This document shows positions 26,534 through 38,436 of a stretch of DNA of 64,000 bases, piece after piece. The position numbers and the translations under genes are program-made. Source of the stretch: Heterohyrax brucei (Eukaryota; Chordata; Mammalia; Hyracoidea; Procaviidae); contig CM053142.1 in assembly GCA_028571685.1 (NCBI GenBank), forward strand, positions 127,216,796 through 127,280,795, given 5' to 3'. Within the stretch, counting starts at the first letter, position 1; each line of letters starts with the position of its first letter. The notes under the pieces are model-generated. The model worked only from the letters and a program-made list of their open reading frames with translations, was not told the DNA's origin and did no database searches.

Positions 26534-29500
26534 GTAGTTCCCATTAATCTATTTTCTCTTCTGTTGTTTGTGCATTGTTGATCGGATTTTGTAGTCTGTC
26601 TAAGCCATGTATTAGAATTTCCATTGTTGTCCCTATTTTTTTGTGTGTGATCTTTATCATTTTAGGTTTGACATTTAGGTCTTTGATCCATTTTGAGTTA
26701 GTTTTTGTGTAAGGTGTGAGATATAGGTCTTGTTTCCATTTTTTTGCAGATGGACATCCAATTCTGCCAATATCATTTGTTAAAGAGACTTTTTCCCCCT
26801 GTTTACCACATTTGGGCCTTTGTTGAATATCAACTGTTCATAAGAGGATGGTGTTATTTCTCGGTTCTCTGTTCAGTTCCATTGCTCTTGTACCAGAACC
26901 AGGCTGTTTTAACTACGGTGGCAGTGTAGTAAGTTCTAATGTTGGGCAGTGTAAGGCCTCGCACTGTGTTCTCTTCTTCAGCAGTGCTTTGCTTATCTGG
27001 GGTTTCTTCCCTTTCTAAACAAAGTTAGTGATTTATTTCTCCATTTCATTAAAAAATGACACTGGAATTTGTATTGGGATTGCATTGTATGTGTAGAACA
27101 CTTTGGGTAAAATAGACATTTTCACAATGTTAAGTCTTCATATCTATGAGCAAAGTAGATTTCCCCATTTATGTTAGCTCCTTTTGATTTCTTGTGGTAG
27201 GGTCTTGTAATTTTCTCTCTGTAGGTCTCTTACTTCTATGGTTAGATTTATTCCTAGGTATTTTATTGGAGGCTATAGTAAATGGTATTGATTTGGTGAT
27301 TTCCTCTTTGATGATCTCTTTCTTGGTGTAAAGGAATCCTACTGATTTATTTATGTTTATCTTATATCCTGATACTTTGTTGAGCTTTTCTATAGTTCCA
27401 GTAGTTAGTTTATGGATTCTTTAGGGTTCTTTGTGTATGTGATCATATCTGCAAATAGGGATATTTTTACTTCTTCTTTACCAATGCAGATGCCCTTTAC
27501 TTCTTTGTCTTATCTGATTGCTCTGGCTGAAACCTCTAGTACAATGTTGAATATAAATGGTGATGGTGGGCATCCTTGTCTAGGTCCCATTTTGGGGGTA
27601 ATTCTTTCAGTCTTTTTCCATTCAGGATGATGTTAGTGGTTGGCTTTGCATAGATGCCCCTTATTGCATTGAGGAATTTCCCTTCTATTCCTATTTTGCT
27701 GAGAGTTTTTAACATGAAACAGTGTTGGACTTGTCTGCTTCGGTTGACAAAATTAAGTGCTTCTTATCCTTTATGTTATTCATGTGGTTGATTACATTAA
27801 TTGTTTTTCTGATGTTGAATCAGCATTGCATCCCTGGTATGAATCCAACTGGATCATGATGAATTATTATTGTTATTATTTTTTTTGATACGTTGTTGAA
27901 TTCTGCTGGCTAGGATTTTGTTGAAGATTTTTGCATCTAGGTTCATGAGTGATATTGGTGTGTAATTTTTTTTGTGGGATCCTTCGATGGCTTTGGTATC
28001 AGTGTTATGCTGGCTGCACAGAATGAATTTGGAATACTCCATCCATTTCTAGGCTGTGAAACAGTCTTCTTAGTATTGAAATTAACTCCTCTAAAAGTTT
28101 GGTAGAATTCTCCGATGAAGCCATCTGGGCCAGGACTGTTTTGGTTGGTAGTTTTTTGATTACTTTTTCAATCTCTTCTTTTGTGATGGGTTTATTAATT
28201 TGTGATAATTCTGATAGGTGATGTTAACCTAGAAATTTGCCCATTTCCTCTAGGTTTTCAAATCTGTTAGAGGAGTGTTTTGTAGTATTCTGTTATGATA
28301 CTTTTGATTTTGTTTGAGTCTGTTGTGACATCTCCTGTCTCAATTCTTAGGTTATTTCTTTCCTCTCTTGTTTTTCTTTTGTAACTTTAGCCAGTGGCCT
28401 ATTAATTTTGTTGATCTTTTCAAAAAACCAGTTTATGGTTTTGTTAGTTCTTTCAATTGTTCTTCTATACTCTAATTCATTTAGTTCTGCTCTAATTTTT
28501 ATTACGTGTGTTCCTCTGGAGCCTGAGGGTTTTTTTATTCGTTGTTGTTCTCTTTCTACTTGTTCAAGTTGTGGGGTTAATTCTTTGGTTTGGGCCCTTT
28601 CTTCATTCAGGATGTGTGCATTTATAGAGAAAAACTGACCTCTGAGCACATTGATTTTGCTGTATCTCATAGGTTCTGGTAGGATGTGTTTTCATTCTCA
28701 TTTGATTTCATGAATTTCTTTATTGTATCTTTGACTTCTTCTATAGCCCATGAATTTTTGAGCAAGGTGATGTTCAGTTTCCATGAGTTCTAATTTCTAC
28801 TTGTGTTTTTCCTGCTATTGATTTCACCTTTTGTGGCATTATGTCCTGAGAAGATGCTTTGCAGTAATTCAGTGGTTTGGATTTTGTTGAGACTTGCTTT
28901 ATGGCCTAATATGTGGTCTGTTCTGGAGATTGTTCTGTATGCATTGGAAGAGAAAGTGTACTTATCTGTTATTTGGTAAAAAGTTCTGTATATGTCATTG
29001 AAGTTGAGTTAGTTGATTGTCACAGTAAGATCTTCTGTATCTTTACTGAGTTTTCTTCTGTATGATCTGTCCATTACTGAAAGTGGAGTGTCAGAATCTC
29101 CTACTATTATAATGAAGTGGTTTATCTCATTTTTCAATGTTGCCAGAATCTTTTCCATGTATTTAGATGATCTGATATTGAGTGTATAAATATTTAGTAC
29201 TGTTATATTTTCCTCATGTAATGAACCTTTAAGCAATACATAGTGACCATCTGTGTCCACCATGGTGGATTTTTCTTTAAAATCTACTTTATCTGAGATT
29301 AGTATTGGCACTCCTGCTCTTTTTGCATGTTGTTAGCTTGGTATATATTTTTCCATTGTTTGATTTTCAGTTTGTTCATATCTTTGATTCTAAGGTGTGT
29401 TTCTCATAAGCAGTATATTTGGTTTTTGATCCAACCTGTTACTCTCTGTTTCTTTATTTGGAGCATTCAATCCATTTATAGTCAATGTAATTATTGATCA

Positions 29501-31222
29501 ATATGTATTTAGTGTTGTCATCTTGGTGTCTTTAATTTTGTGTAGTTGACATTTTCTTTGTTCTACTTAATATTCTGTTCTGGGTTGTTTTTCTTTATGG
29601 GTTTTCTTTTCATCATTTTTGATGTTGGTTTGTGTCTATTGTGAATCCTGTATTATACTTCTTGTTTTGATAATCTAGTATTGTTAGCTTTTTTTGTGGC
29701 TATCCCATTGCTCCCCGTTAATGCTCTAAGTTTAGACCAGTTTTTAATTTCTGTATATCTCCTTAACTTTCTCTCAATCTGAAAGGGCTATACTGTAATA
29801 TATCCCTCTTTATAGTGTGATCATGTCATAGTTTACATGTTAAGATTTCTGTTTCCCTAATTTTAGTATTTTAACTTTGACTGAGCTCTGTGACTTCCCT
29901 GAGTAGGATACTAGATGCTGTGTCCTGCATTGCATCCTTGAGTATACATCTGATATTACTGTTTTTCTAATTGAGGAGATTCTTTCAGTATTTCTTGTAA
30001 TTTTGGCTTGGTTTTTGCAGTCTTTAATCTTCTGTTTGTCTGAGCATGTCTTAAATTCACCATCATATTTGAGAGACAGTTTTGCAGGATATATAATTCT
30101 TGGTTCTGGAAGTTTTTCTCCTTCAAGGCTTTGTATGTGTTATCTTACTGCCTTCTTGCCAACATGGTTTCTTTCAAGAAATCAGAAGACAGTCTACAAG
30201 GCTTCTGTTTGTATAATAGTTTTGATTTAAACCTGGCTGCCTTTAAGACCCTCTCCTTATGTTTCATTTTATTAAGTTTGATTGTAATATGTCTTGGCAT
30301 CTTTCTTTTACAGTATACCTTTTTTTGAGTTTGATAAGTATCTTGAATAGCTATCTTCTTTCATCATGTCAGGAAAGTCTTTTGTCATCAAATCTTTAAC
30401 AATTCTCTGTGTATTTTCTGCAATTCCTCCTTGTTCAGAACTCCAATTACAGGTAGACTGTTTGTCTTGATAAAATCCCACATGCTTCTAAATTTTTCTT
30501 GATTCTTTTATCTGATTTCTCCTCATAAATGCTGATGTCAGTTGCTTTATCTTCAGTCTTGCTAATTCTGTATCCTACTACCTCAGTCCTCTTTTAGCTT
30601 TTCATTAGAGTGTCTAACTAATTTTATTACTGATCTGCTGAATATCAGATCATTGATGTTCTAGCAGTTCATATAGCTTGTTTAATTTTTCATTTTGTTC
30701 TGCTGTGCTTTGTTTAATCTCTAGAAGGCTTCTATACATGATTCTTTTGTGTTCTACCACGGATAATTTCAGGAAGGCTTCTTCATCTGAGAAGTCTTTT
30801 GATTCTTTATTTTATAAGTTTTCTGGAGCCATGGTGATCTGCTTCAAATGGTTAGATATTGTTGTTGTTGTGCCATGAAAAAGCTGTTCAGCTTCTCTAG
30901 TGTTGCACTAACAGAAGCTATGGCATAGTTCTAAGAAGGGAAATAGAATACAAAAGTCCCAGTCTCCTGGTTAACAAAGATGGCATGCACAGCTGTAAGC
31001 CTCTCAGCTTCTGTGCCAGCAGAAACCAGACTCTTTGCAGTAACAGCTTGCTTCTGATAAAGGTAGTTTTCACATTCCTGTCACCCAGTCTCTCATTCAC
31101 AGCCCTATGCTTCACCTTGGGGCTCCCAGAATGCCTACTCTGGTCCATTCAGTTGTTTTACTAGGACTTCATACTCAGAGGAAATTGAGATGTGTGACCA
31201 GCTGCCATTTTGGCCCCATCCC

Positions 31223-32390
31223 CATATGATGTCCTTGATGTCATTCCACTATTCACCTGATTTTTGGTCCTTACTGTTTAATGCATCAAATCTGTACCTT
31301 AGATGGTCTCTAAATTCAATTGGGATCTGCTCAAGATCATATTTTGGCTTTGTGGACTTCCTCTAGTTTTCTTTGGCTTCTACTTAAATTTGTATACAGA
31401 TAATTGATGGTTCTTTGTTTGACTGAAGATGTTGAGCTTTTCCATTGTCTCTGTCTACACATATAGTTGATTTGATTCCTTTGTATTCTATGTGGTGAGG
31501 TCCACATATATAGCCACCATTCAGGTTGTTGAAAAAAGGTATCTGCAGTGAAGAAGTTGCTGGTCTTGCAAAATTCTATCATGTAGTCTCTGGCATCATG
31601 TCTATCCCCAAGGACACATTTTCCAACTACTGAGTCCTTTACTTGGTTTCCAACTTTCACTTTCCAATCACCAGTAATTGTCACTGCATCTTGATTTTAT
31701 GTTCCATAGATTTCAGACTCCAGAAGTTGGCAGAAATCTTAAAGTTCTTTATCTTTGGACTCAGTGGTTGGTGCATAAATTTGAATAATAATTGTATTAA
31801 CTGGTCTTCCTTGTAGGCATATGGATAGTGTATCACTGACAACATTGTATTTGAGTATAGATATTCAAATGTTTTTTTCATGACGAATGCAGTGCCATTT
31901 CTCTTCAAGTTACCTTTCCCAGCATAGTAGACTATATTTTTTTCAGTTTAGAATGGGTAATACTAGTCATTTTAGCACAGCATTGCCTAAGATATTGATC
32001 TTTGTGCTTTTAAGTTTTGATGACTTTGTTTTTCTAGATTTATACTTCATAAATTCCACATTCTGATTATTAATAGGTATCTGCAGTTGTTTCTTCTCAT
32101 TTTGAGTTGTGGCACATCAGCAAATGAAGGTTCCAAAAGCTTTACTCCATCCACTTTACTAAGTAACTCTACTTTGAGAAGGCAGCTCTTCCCCGGTCAT
32201 GTTTTGAGTACCTTCTAACACAGGGGACTCATTTTCTCATACTTTGAGTGTTCAGCTGCTGTTTGTACAGTTTTCATGAGCAAATTTTTTCAGAACTAGA
32301 CCATAGAGCCCTTCTAAGTCCACCTTAATTTGGAACCTCTGTTTAAATATGGCCACCAAGGAGGATACTGCTGGTATTGGTGGCAAAGTT
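31223..32390 (-). mobile_element. RTE LINE, 5' half (endonuclease)
   Basis: On the minus strand it gives the endonuclease blocks GDWKVKVGNQVKDSVVGK (about 31620-31675) and a decayed IQIYAPT region (about 31770). It is the 5' partner of 21722-23360. The 5' limit near 32390 is estimated; the last 200 bp are hard to align. Confidence 0.82.
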
Positions 32391-33014
32391 CCTAGCACCA
32401 TAGCGACACATAAACCACCAGTTGTGACAAACTGACAGATTCATGATGGTATAGACTTAATAAAATTAATAGTCTAGAATTAATAAACAACGTATTATAG
32501 CCTAGATACTCTAAAAATTTATCAGTGGAGCACAATTTATCAGAATGCATATGTGTTTTATAAAATTTCTCTGTTAACACTTATTGTATATATTCCTAAG
32601 TTTATCTTAATAAAGTTTATCTTTATAGTATGTATGTATAAGTTTATCTTAATAAGTATCTTTAATTTCTTCATTTGATCTCCTCTGCTGGTATATTGTG
32701 AATCACTACCAACCTTTGGCAATATGACTCAGACATTTAGAATTTTTATTATTTCAGTACTTTGGAAAAAAGCTACATTTACTTTAGCTGTGGACTCACA
32801 GGTCTTTGTTAGGTATGTAAAAGACTTTCAGAATGCTCTAGATTCCTGCACTGAGAGGGGAGAAAAAAGGGAACAGGTAGTTGAGAGCACAGTCTCAGAG
32901 TCAGAGCCATTCATGGACTTTTTCTTTGACACATACTGGTTTTGTGACTGGAGGAAAATCAGGCTAAGACTCCACTTTTTCTTTAAAAAAAGAAAAACAG
33001 TAGTAATGGTAGAT
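32391..33014. other. Intergenic, possible MIR fragment
   Basis: No gene. A weak MIR-like order (GAGTCAGAGCCATTCATGG, then TTTGTGACTGGAGG) lies at about 32890-32990. Two copies of TAAGTTTATCTTAATAA occur at 32598 and 32640. Confidence 0.4.
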
Positions 33015-33161
33015 TGAGAGAATTTTAGGCCTGGTGGTACAGTGATTAAGAGCTCAGCTACAAACCAAAAGATTGGCAGTTTGAATACACCAGACACTCT
33101 CTGGAAACTCTATGAAGCAGTTCTATTCTGTTCTATAGGGTTGCTATGAGCTGAGAGAATT
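33015..33161 (+). mobile_element. 3'-truncated AfroSINE with 10-bp duplication
   Basis: Body 33025-33151: head GCCTGGTGGTACAGTG, B-box region, TTCTATTCTGTTCTATAGGG, ending at TTGCTATGAGC. TGAGAGAATT flanks it at 33015-33024 and 33152-33161. The usual tail (GACTCGACGGCA and the GGTTT end) is absent. Confidence 0.85.
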
Positions 33162-34262
33162 AAACAACATAAAATGCCTGTTATGTAATATCACTGTTAA
33201 TTTTTTTAAACCAGTCCCTGTGTGACCAAATACTTGAAAATGTGATTTATTTTTAATATACCTTGGCTGTTCTTCATTGTGGCCTCCTTAACAATTTTCA
33301 CATATAAGAAAGGCTTTTGAACATTTATCATCTCTTCAATTCTTCCTTTTTAAACAGCATATTCTCTTTACCAGCAAATTGAAACAAGAAGTGCATTCCT
33401 AGCTTGCATAACTTTGAGCAAAAACCAGGCAAAAAGTGGAAACTGCAGGCCAAACTCACTCAATAAAGATGGAAAATCAAACTTCAGGAAGCCTAAATCA
33501 GTAATACATAGTAAGGGTTATTTACATCAGGATCCCAATGAATCAGAAGCAACTTGACAGCAATGGATTTGGCTTTGGTTTTTATATACATCAAAACCTA
33601 GTTGCATTTATTCTAAGAAGCAGATTGGTTTGATATCAGAAAATCAATATAATTAGATTATACAGATGTGTCTATTATACAGACATTAGCAAATGTAATT
33701 TACCACATTAGGAAATAAAGTCACCATCCATTCATCCTTTCATAAAAAGTGATTGTCAGCATATCAGGAGTAAAAGAGAACTTCTTAAATATTTTTAAAA
33801 AGATTGCCCTTTATTTCTAAGACTTTGTTGTTGTTTTTCTTCCTCCTCTTCTCCACTATTACATTTTTCTTTTGACATTAGTCTTCCATTTTATTTGACT
33901 TTGAAATAGTATGATGTGTAAATCTTTGATTTCTCCCAAATTATTTATTTTGTTCTTAGTATTTTTCCAACTATCTTGTCTAAAATTCTTTCTTTTAAGA
34001 AGATGCTTTGGTTCAGAAAGGCAGAACTCTAAACTGAAGTCTCTTTTTATCCATGTGAATATTGAGACCACATCCCAGATATGACCAAAGCCAAGCAACA
34101 GTGCTCAAGTATTATGATCATTGGAAGGAGAAGAGGGTCAGTTAGTAGAGTGGTGCCAGCTTGATTAGAATGGACCAGTTATGCTTCACTATTGGAAGAC
34201 CCTGAACTTTGACAATCATTGCCTACAATCAGTCTTGTATTATTAAAATGTTCTTTAGTGGC
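33162..34262. other. Intergenic with one AfroSINE tail
   Basis: No gene. At 33527-33586 there is an AfroSINE 3' end (GAAGCAACTTGACAGCAATG then GGCTTTGG). The rest is unassigned AT-rich DNA. Confidence 0.5.
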
Positions 34263-34453
34263 CCTCTAAACCTATACCAAACCAAAACCCAAATCCACTG
34301 CCATCGAGTCAATTCCAACTCACAGCGACCCTACAGGACAGAGTAGAACTGCTCCATAGAGTTTCCAAGAAGTGCCTGGAGGCTTTGAACTGCTGACCAT
34401 TTGGTTAGCACATATAGCACTTAACAACTGTACCACCAGGGTTTCCTCTAAAC
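34263..34453 (-). mobile_element. AfroSINE with 9-bp duplication
   Basis: The minus-strand body at about 34278-34444 starts ACCAAACCAAAACCCAAATC, carries CATCGAGTCAATTCCAAC, and ends TGTACCACCAGGGTTT. CCTCTAAAC is duplicated at 34263-34271 and 34445-34453. This is one of the least diverged AfroSINEs here. Confidence 0.94.
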
Positions 34454-34634
34454 ATGTAGGGGGTTATAATCTTTTAATCATAGGAGTCTTAAGAATTAAT
34501 TTCATGTGCTGTAAACCTTACAACAGTGTGGCTCAGTTAGAATGGTGGATGTCTCTATGAGATTATAGTGAGCAACAGATGTGTGAGAAGCAGACAGTGA
34601 ACCAGAAAGACTACAGGAACAGCCACATGAGATG

Positions 34635-36962
34635 CTGAATCCTATTTTCTTTTTTTATTTAACATAACTGAGTGAAAATGTACATTCACATGAAAATTTA
34701 CATGCCCCCCTATATGCAGCTTCCACTGCTCTCCCTGTCCGGTGACTGCACACTATTCCTCTCTGCTCCATACATGTCTCATCCTCCCAACAGTCTCCTT
34801 TCCCCTCCTCTCCGTCCACTCCCCTTCCTCCAGCCAGAGGTCAGCAAGATGATATCCTATAGATGTATAGAACCATAAAGTGCTTCCAACGTATGGTTAC
34901 TCTGCATTGCCAAGTCCATTCCATTCCTGTCCGAAGAGTGGACCTTTGTTATAATTTATGGGAACGGGCAGCATCAGGGCCGGGGGCCATGCTCTCAGAG
35001 GAACCCCAAAACCGCTGGACCATCAATTGAGGTCTTTTAGTGGCGATCTCTTGATGCACCTCTTTTTATTCTTGTGTTGCCAGTGAGGCTCCTCTCTGTG
35101 AGCTCCGTCATGGCTATCACTGGTGGTGGCCGGGCACCATCCGGTTCTTCCGGTCCCAAGTCGATGTAGGCACCCACTCTTGTGGGTCTCTCTGTCTTCT
35201 CGGTTGTCTTTACCACATGCCATTTTGGCCCTCGGTGAGCATCCGTTCCTGCTGAGTTGGGACCATTTGCTGTGTCCTCGGATGGCAGCTTGGCAGCTTT
35301 TAAGACCCCAGACGCCACTCACCAATGTGGGGTGCAGAGAGCTCTCTTAGTAAAACGCTAGTTGTGCCAATTGGCCTGGAATTCGCCTAAGAGCATGGTC
35401 CCCCGCCCCCCCCACCCCAGCTACTCTATCCTTGCAGTATTGAGTTAAGATGGAAGGAGTACTCAAGTTATGCTGAAGTCCACTTAATGTTGGTCTTGTT
35501 CCTAATGTGTGCTGTCACCGCTTTCTCCCAACTAGATTTCTAGTAACTACCTAAACTAAACCCTACCCCCCTTGCCCTCCCTCCCTCCCTCCCCTCCCTT
35601 GCAGCTGTCAAAGAGTCTTTTATACACAAGTCTGTTTTTGAGATCTTATCGTAGAGGTCTCATACAGTATTTGTCCTTTTGTCGCTGACTACTCTCACTC
35701 AACATAATGTCTTCCAGTTAAAACCAGGTTAGGAGATGTTTCCTGGAATCATCGTTATTCTTTATCATTGCGTAGTGCTCCATTGAGTATATGTACCACA
35801 GTTTACCTATCCATTCTTCTATTGTTGGGCATCTGGGTTGATTCCACCTTTTTGCTATTGTGGACTGTGCCGCGATAAACATTCTGGTGCATGTGTCCGT
35901 TGGTGTGAAAGGCCTTGAATCTGTAGGATATATACCAAGTAGTGGAATTACTGGGTCAAATGGTATATCAATATCCATTTTTTTAAGGAAGCGTCAGATT
36001 GCCTTCCAAAGAGGCTGGACCATTTTGCAACCCCACCAACAGTGTAGGAGGGTTCCACTTTCTCCACAGCCTCTCCAGCATTTGTTGTTTTGTGTTTTCT
36101 GGATCATGGCCAATCTTGTTGGGGTGAGATGGTATCTCATTGTTGTCTTGATTTGAATTTCTTTAATAGCTAAAGATTGTGAACATGTCTGCATGTGTTT
36201 TTTGGCTGCCTGGATCTCCTCTTTAGTGAAGTATCTGTCCATCTCCTTTGCCCATCACTTAATTGGATGGTTTATCTTCTTCTTATTGATATTTTGTAGT
36301 ATCTTATAGATTATGGAGATCAGGCGTCGATCTGACAGAGTTGCCAAATATTTTTTCCCACTCTGTGGGTGTTCTTTTAATTCTATTAATAAAGTCTTTG
36401 GATGAGCAAAAGTGTTTGATTCTTAATAGTTCCCATTTATCTACTTTCTCTTCTGTTGATTGAGGTTTCTTTGACAGATTTTGGAGTCTGTCCTCATTGT
36501 GTATTAAAACTTCCATTGTTGTTCCTACCTTTTCTTCGATGAGCTTTATCGTTTTAGGTTTGATATTTAGGTCTTTTATCCAGTTGGAGTTGGTTTTTGT
36601 ATAAGGTGTAAGATATGGATCTTGATTCAGTTTATTGCAGATGGATAACCAATTTTGCCAGCACCATTTGTTGAAGATGCTGTTTTTACCCCAGTTTAAT
36701 GTCTTAGGGCCTTTGTCGAATATCAACTGTTCATAGGCAGATGGTGTCATCTCTGGGGTCTCAATTCTGTTCCATTGATCAATCTGTCTGTTCTTGTACC
36801 AGTACCAGGCTGTTTTGACCACTGTGGCAGTGTAGTATGTTCTAAGGTCGGGTAATGAAAGGCCTCCCAGTGTGTTCTTCTTCTTTAGTAGTACCTTACT
36901 TATCCGGGGCTTCTTCCCTTTCCAAACAAAATTGGTGATTTATTTCTCTGAATCCTATTTTC
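34635..36962 (-). mobile_element. 5'-truncated L1 LINE, least decayed in the window
   Basis: A minus-strand L1 with CTGAATCCTATTTTC duplicated at 34635-34649 and 36948-36962 and a T-rich left edge (poly(A)). The 3' UTR extends to about 35700. The end of ORF2 is well preserved: 172 residues at 36304-36822 start TAWYWYKNRQIDQWNRIE-like and include KWCWQNWLSICNKLNQ, and later parts (35994-36242, 35718-35978) carry KCWRGCGESGTLLHCWW and DPVIPLLGIYPTD, the Cys-rich C-terminus. They fall in different frames, so the copy is not intact even where present. Confidence 0.95.
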
Positions 36963-37087
36963 AAATTCACTGAGTGTTGTTGATTGGCAGCCATTCTTTT
37001 ACTCATTCATTATGAATTATTTATCATTTCACATTTAACTAAATTACATTTTCAATAACTACACTGTATTATTATACATGTAGAAAT

Positions 37088-37245
37088 CAAACCTGTTGCC
37101 ATTGAGTCAATTCCAACTCATATTGACCCTGTAGGACCAACTAACACTAGCCCATAGTGTTTCCAAGGAGTGGCTGGTGAACTTGAACTGCCAACCATTT
37201 GGTTAACAGGTGAACACTTAACCCACTGTACCACTAGGGCTCCAA
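37088..37245 (-). mobile_element. AfroSINE
   Basis: Minus-strand copy: TTGCCATTGAGTCAATTCCA at the tail side, TAGCCCATAGTGTTTCCAAG in the middle, and CACTGTACCACTAGGGCTCC as the reversed head. Confidence 0.92.
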
Positions 37246-37739
37246 AATAAAAGTCATGTTATATAGAAAACTGCTTTTTTCACTTTCCACTACGTTTTTA
37301 TAACATGAGAAAGTCAAAGTTGCTTTTTTTATTTTTTCCTGAGGACAGATGAGTGTAATTAAGTCATTTCTTACTTATAAAACAACTTTATCATATGTGC
37401 TGATATTGATGGAATAAATATTTCCCATGTGTTTGAGATGTTTAGAGAAGCGCACTATGTTCAGAAGCATATATACGGTAATTACATTTTTGAATAATCA
37501 AGTATATCATGTTTTGATATTTCAGAGATTGGTACAATACACTGTTTATATTTATCTGGAATGAATAATAAAGATGTGTCTTAATAAATTTAATATCCCA
37601 CTTACCTGAGCATTGTCATAACCTGATTCAAAAACAATTAGTTTTTGAATGCTCACATCACTAAAATGATGGAAGCTTAACTGAATCACTGATGACTCAG
37701 GAAGTAACACAGACTTTTACAATACGTCGTTTTCATCAC

Positions 37740-37902
37740 AGCCTTCCTAGTGGCATAGTAGTTAAGTTCCTCAGTTGCTAGCCAGAAGGATGGCAGTTCA
37801 AATCCACCACATGCTCCCTGGAAACTCTATGGGGCAGTGCCATTCTGCCTATAAGGTTGCCATCAGTCAGAATTGACTCGATGACAGTGGGTTTGGTTTT
37901 TT
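37740..37902 (+). mobile_element. AfroSINE, first of four in a row
   Basis: Head AGCCTTCCTAGTGGCATAGT, middle TCTATGGGGCAGTGCCATTC, tail GAATTGACTCGATGACAGTG plus GGTTTGGTTTTT. Confidence 0.93.
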
Positions 37903-37911
37903 ATTATAGAG

Positions 37912-38060
37912 TGTCACAGTGGTTAAATGTTACTGTTGCTAACTGAAAGGCTGGCAGTTTGAATCTACTAGGTGTACCTCAGAAACCATGAGGCAGTTGT
38001 ATTCTGTCATATAGGTTGCTGTGAGTTGTAATCAACTCAACAGCACCAGATTTTTTTTTA
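37912..38060 (+). mobile_element. AfroSINE, second of four
   Basis: Head TGTCACAGTGGTTAAATG, GGCTGGCAGTTTGAATC, ATTCTGTCATATAGGTTGC, tail AATCAACTCAACAGCACC and a T run. Preceded by TTATTATAGAG. Confidence 0.9.
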
Positions 38061-38092
38061 ATTTTTATTTTCGGTTAATTATTATTATAGAG

Positions 38093-38266
38093 TGGAAACC
38101 CTCGTGGGATAGTGGTTAAGAGCTATGGCTGGCTACTAACCAAAAGGTAGGCAGTTCAAATCTACCAGATACTCCTTGGAAACCCTATGGGGCAATTCTA
38201 CTGTGTCCTATAGAGAAGCTGTGAGTGGGAACTGACTTGATGGCAGTAGGTTTGTTTTGGTTTTTT
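38093..38266 (+). mobile_element. AfroSINE, third of four
   Basis: Head GGAAACCCTCGTGGGATAGT, ACTCCTTGGAAACCCTATGG, tail GACTTGATGGCAGTAGG and GGTTTTTTGG. Preceded by ATTATTATAGAGTG. Confidence 0.93.
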
Positions 38267-38282
38267 GGTATTAAAGGGTAGG

Positions 38283-38425
38283 GGGGCTCTGGTGGCATGG
38301 TGGTTAAAAAGCTTGGCTGTTAACTAAAAGTTCAGCAGTTTGAATCCACCAGCTGCTCTACTCTGGCCTATAGGGTGATTATGCGTTGGAAGTGACTCGA
38401 TGACAATGAGTTTTGTTTTCTTGAT
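38283..38425 (+). mobile_element. AfroSINE, fourth of four, internally deleted
   Basis: Head GGGCTCTGGTGGCATGGTGG, then TTTGAATCCACCAGCTGCTC joined directly to TACTCTGGCCTATAGGG, so the TTGGAAACTCTATGG block is missing. Followed by TTATTATAGGG. Confidence 0.9.
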
Positions 38426-38436
38426 TTATTATAGGG

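Larger units (their letters stand above)
23361..31222 (-). mobile_element. Near full-length L1 LINE, decayed
   Basis: A minus-strand L1 with CATATGATGTCCTT duplicated at 23346-23359 and 31223-31236. The T-rich left edge (TTTTTATTATTATGATTATG) is the poly(A). The 3' UTR runs to about 24430. ORF2 covers about 24740-29900: the endonuclease reads DSDTPLSVMDRSYRRKLS (about 29040-29110), the reverse transcriptase [17 protein letters not shown] (about 27930) and a decayed FADDM site (about 27440). ORF1 begins MAPENL at about 30833 and holds an AEQNEKLNKLYELLEHQ coiled coil. Stops and frameshifts are many. An AfroSINE (24250-24410) and an L1 5'-end piece (25242-26520) are inserted in it. Confidence 0.9.

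Noticed and set aside
29009-29311. A 100-residue minus-strand endonuclease-like frame
   Set aside because: It is the decayed L1 ORF2 endonuclease domain, not a stand-alone nuclease.
35023-35350. Overlapping open frames on both strands suggesting a small gene
   Set aside because: They lie in the 3' UTR of the minus-strand L1 at 34635-36962 and show no codon-like constraint or known domain.
36304-36822. A 172-residue minus-strand protein as a possible host gene
   Set aside because: It is the L1 ORF2 C-terminal region (KWCWQNW, WNRIE), within an L1 with target duplications.
37740-38436. Regularly spaced repeats resembling a CRISPR-like array
   Set aside because: The units are four AfroSINEs of about 150-175 bp with target-site remnants, in a mammalian chromosome.
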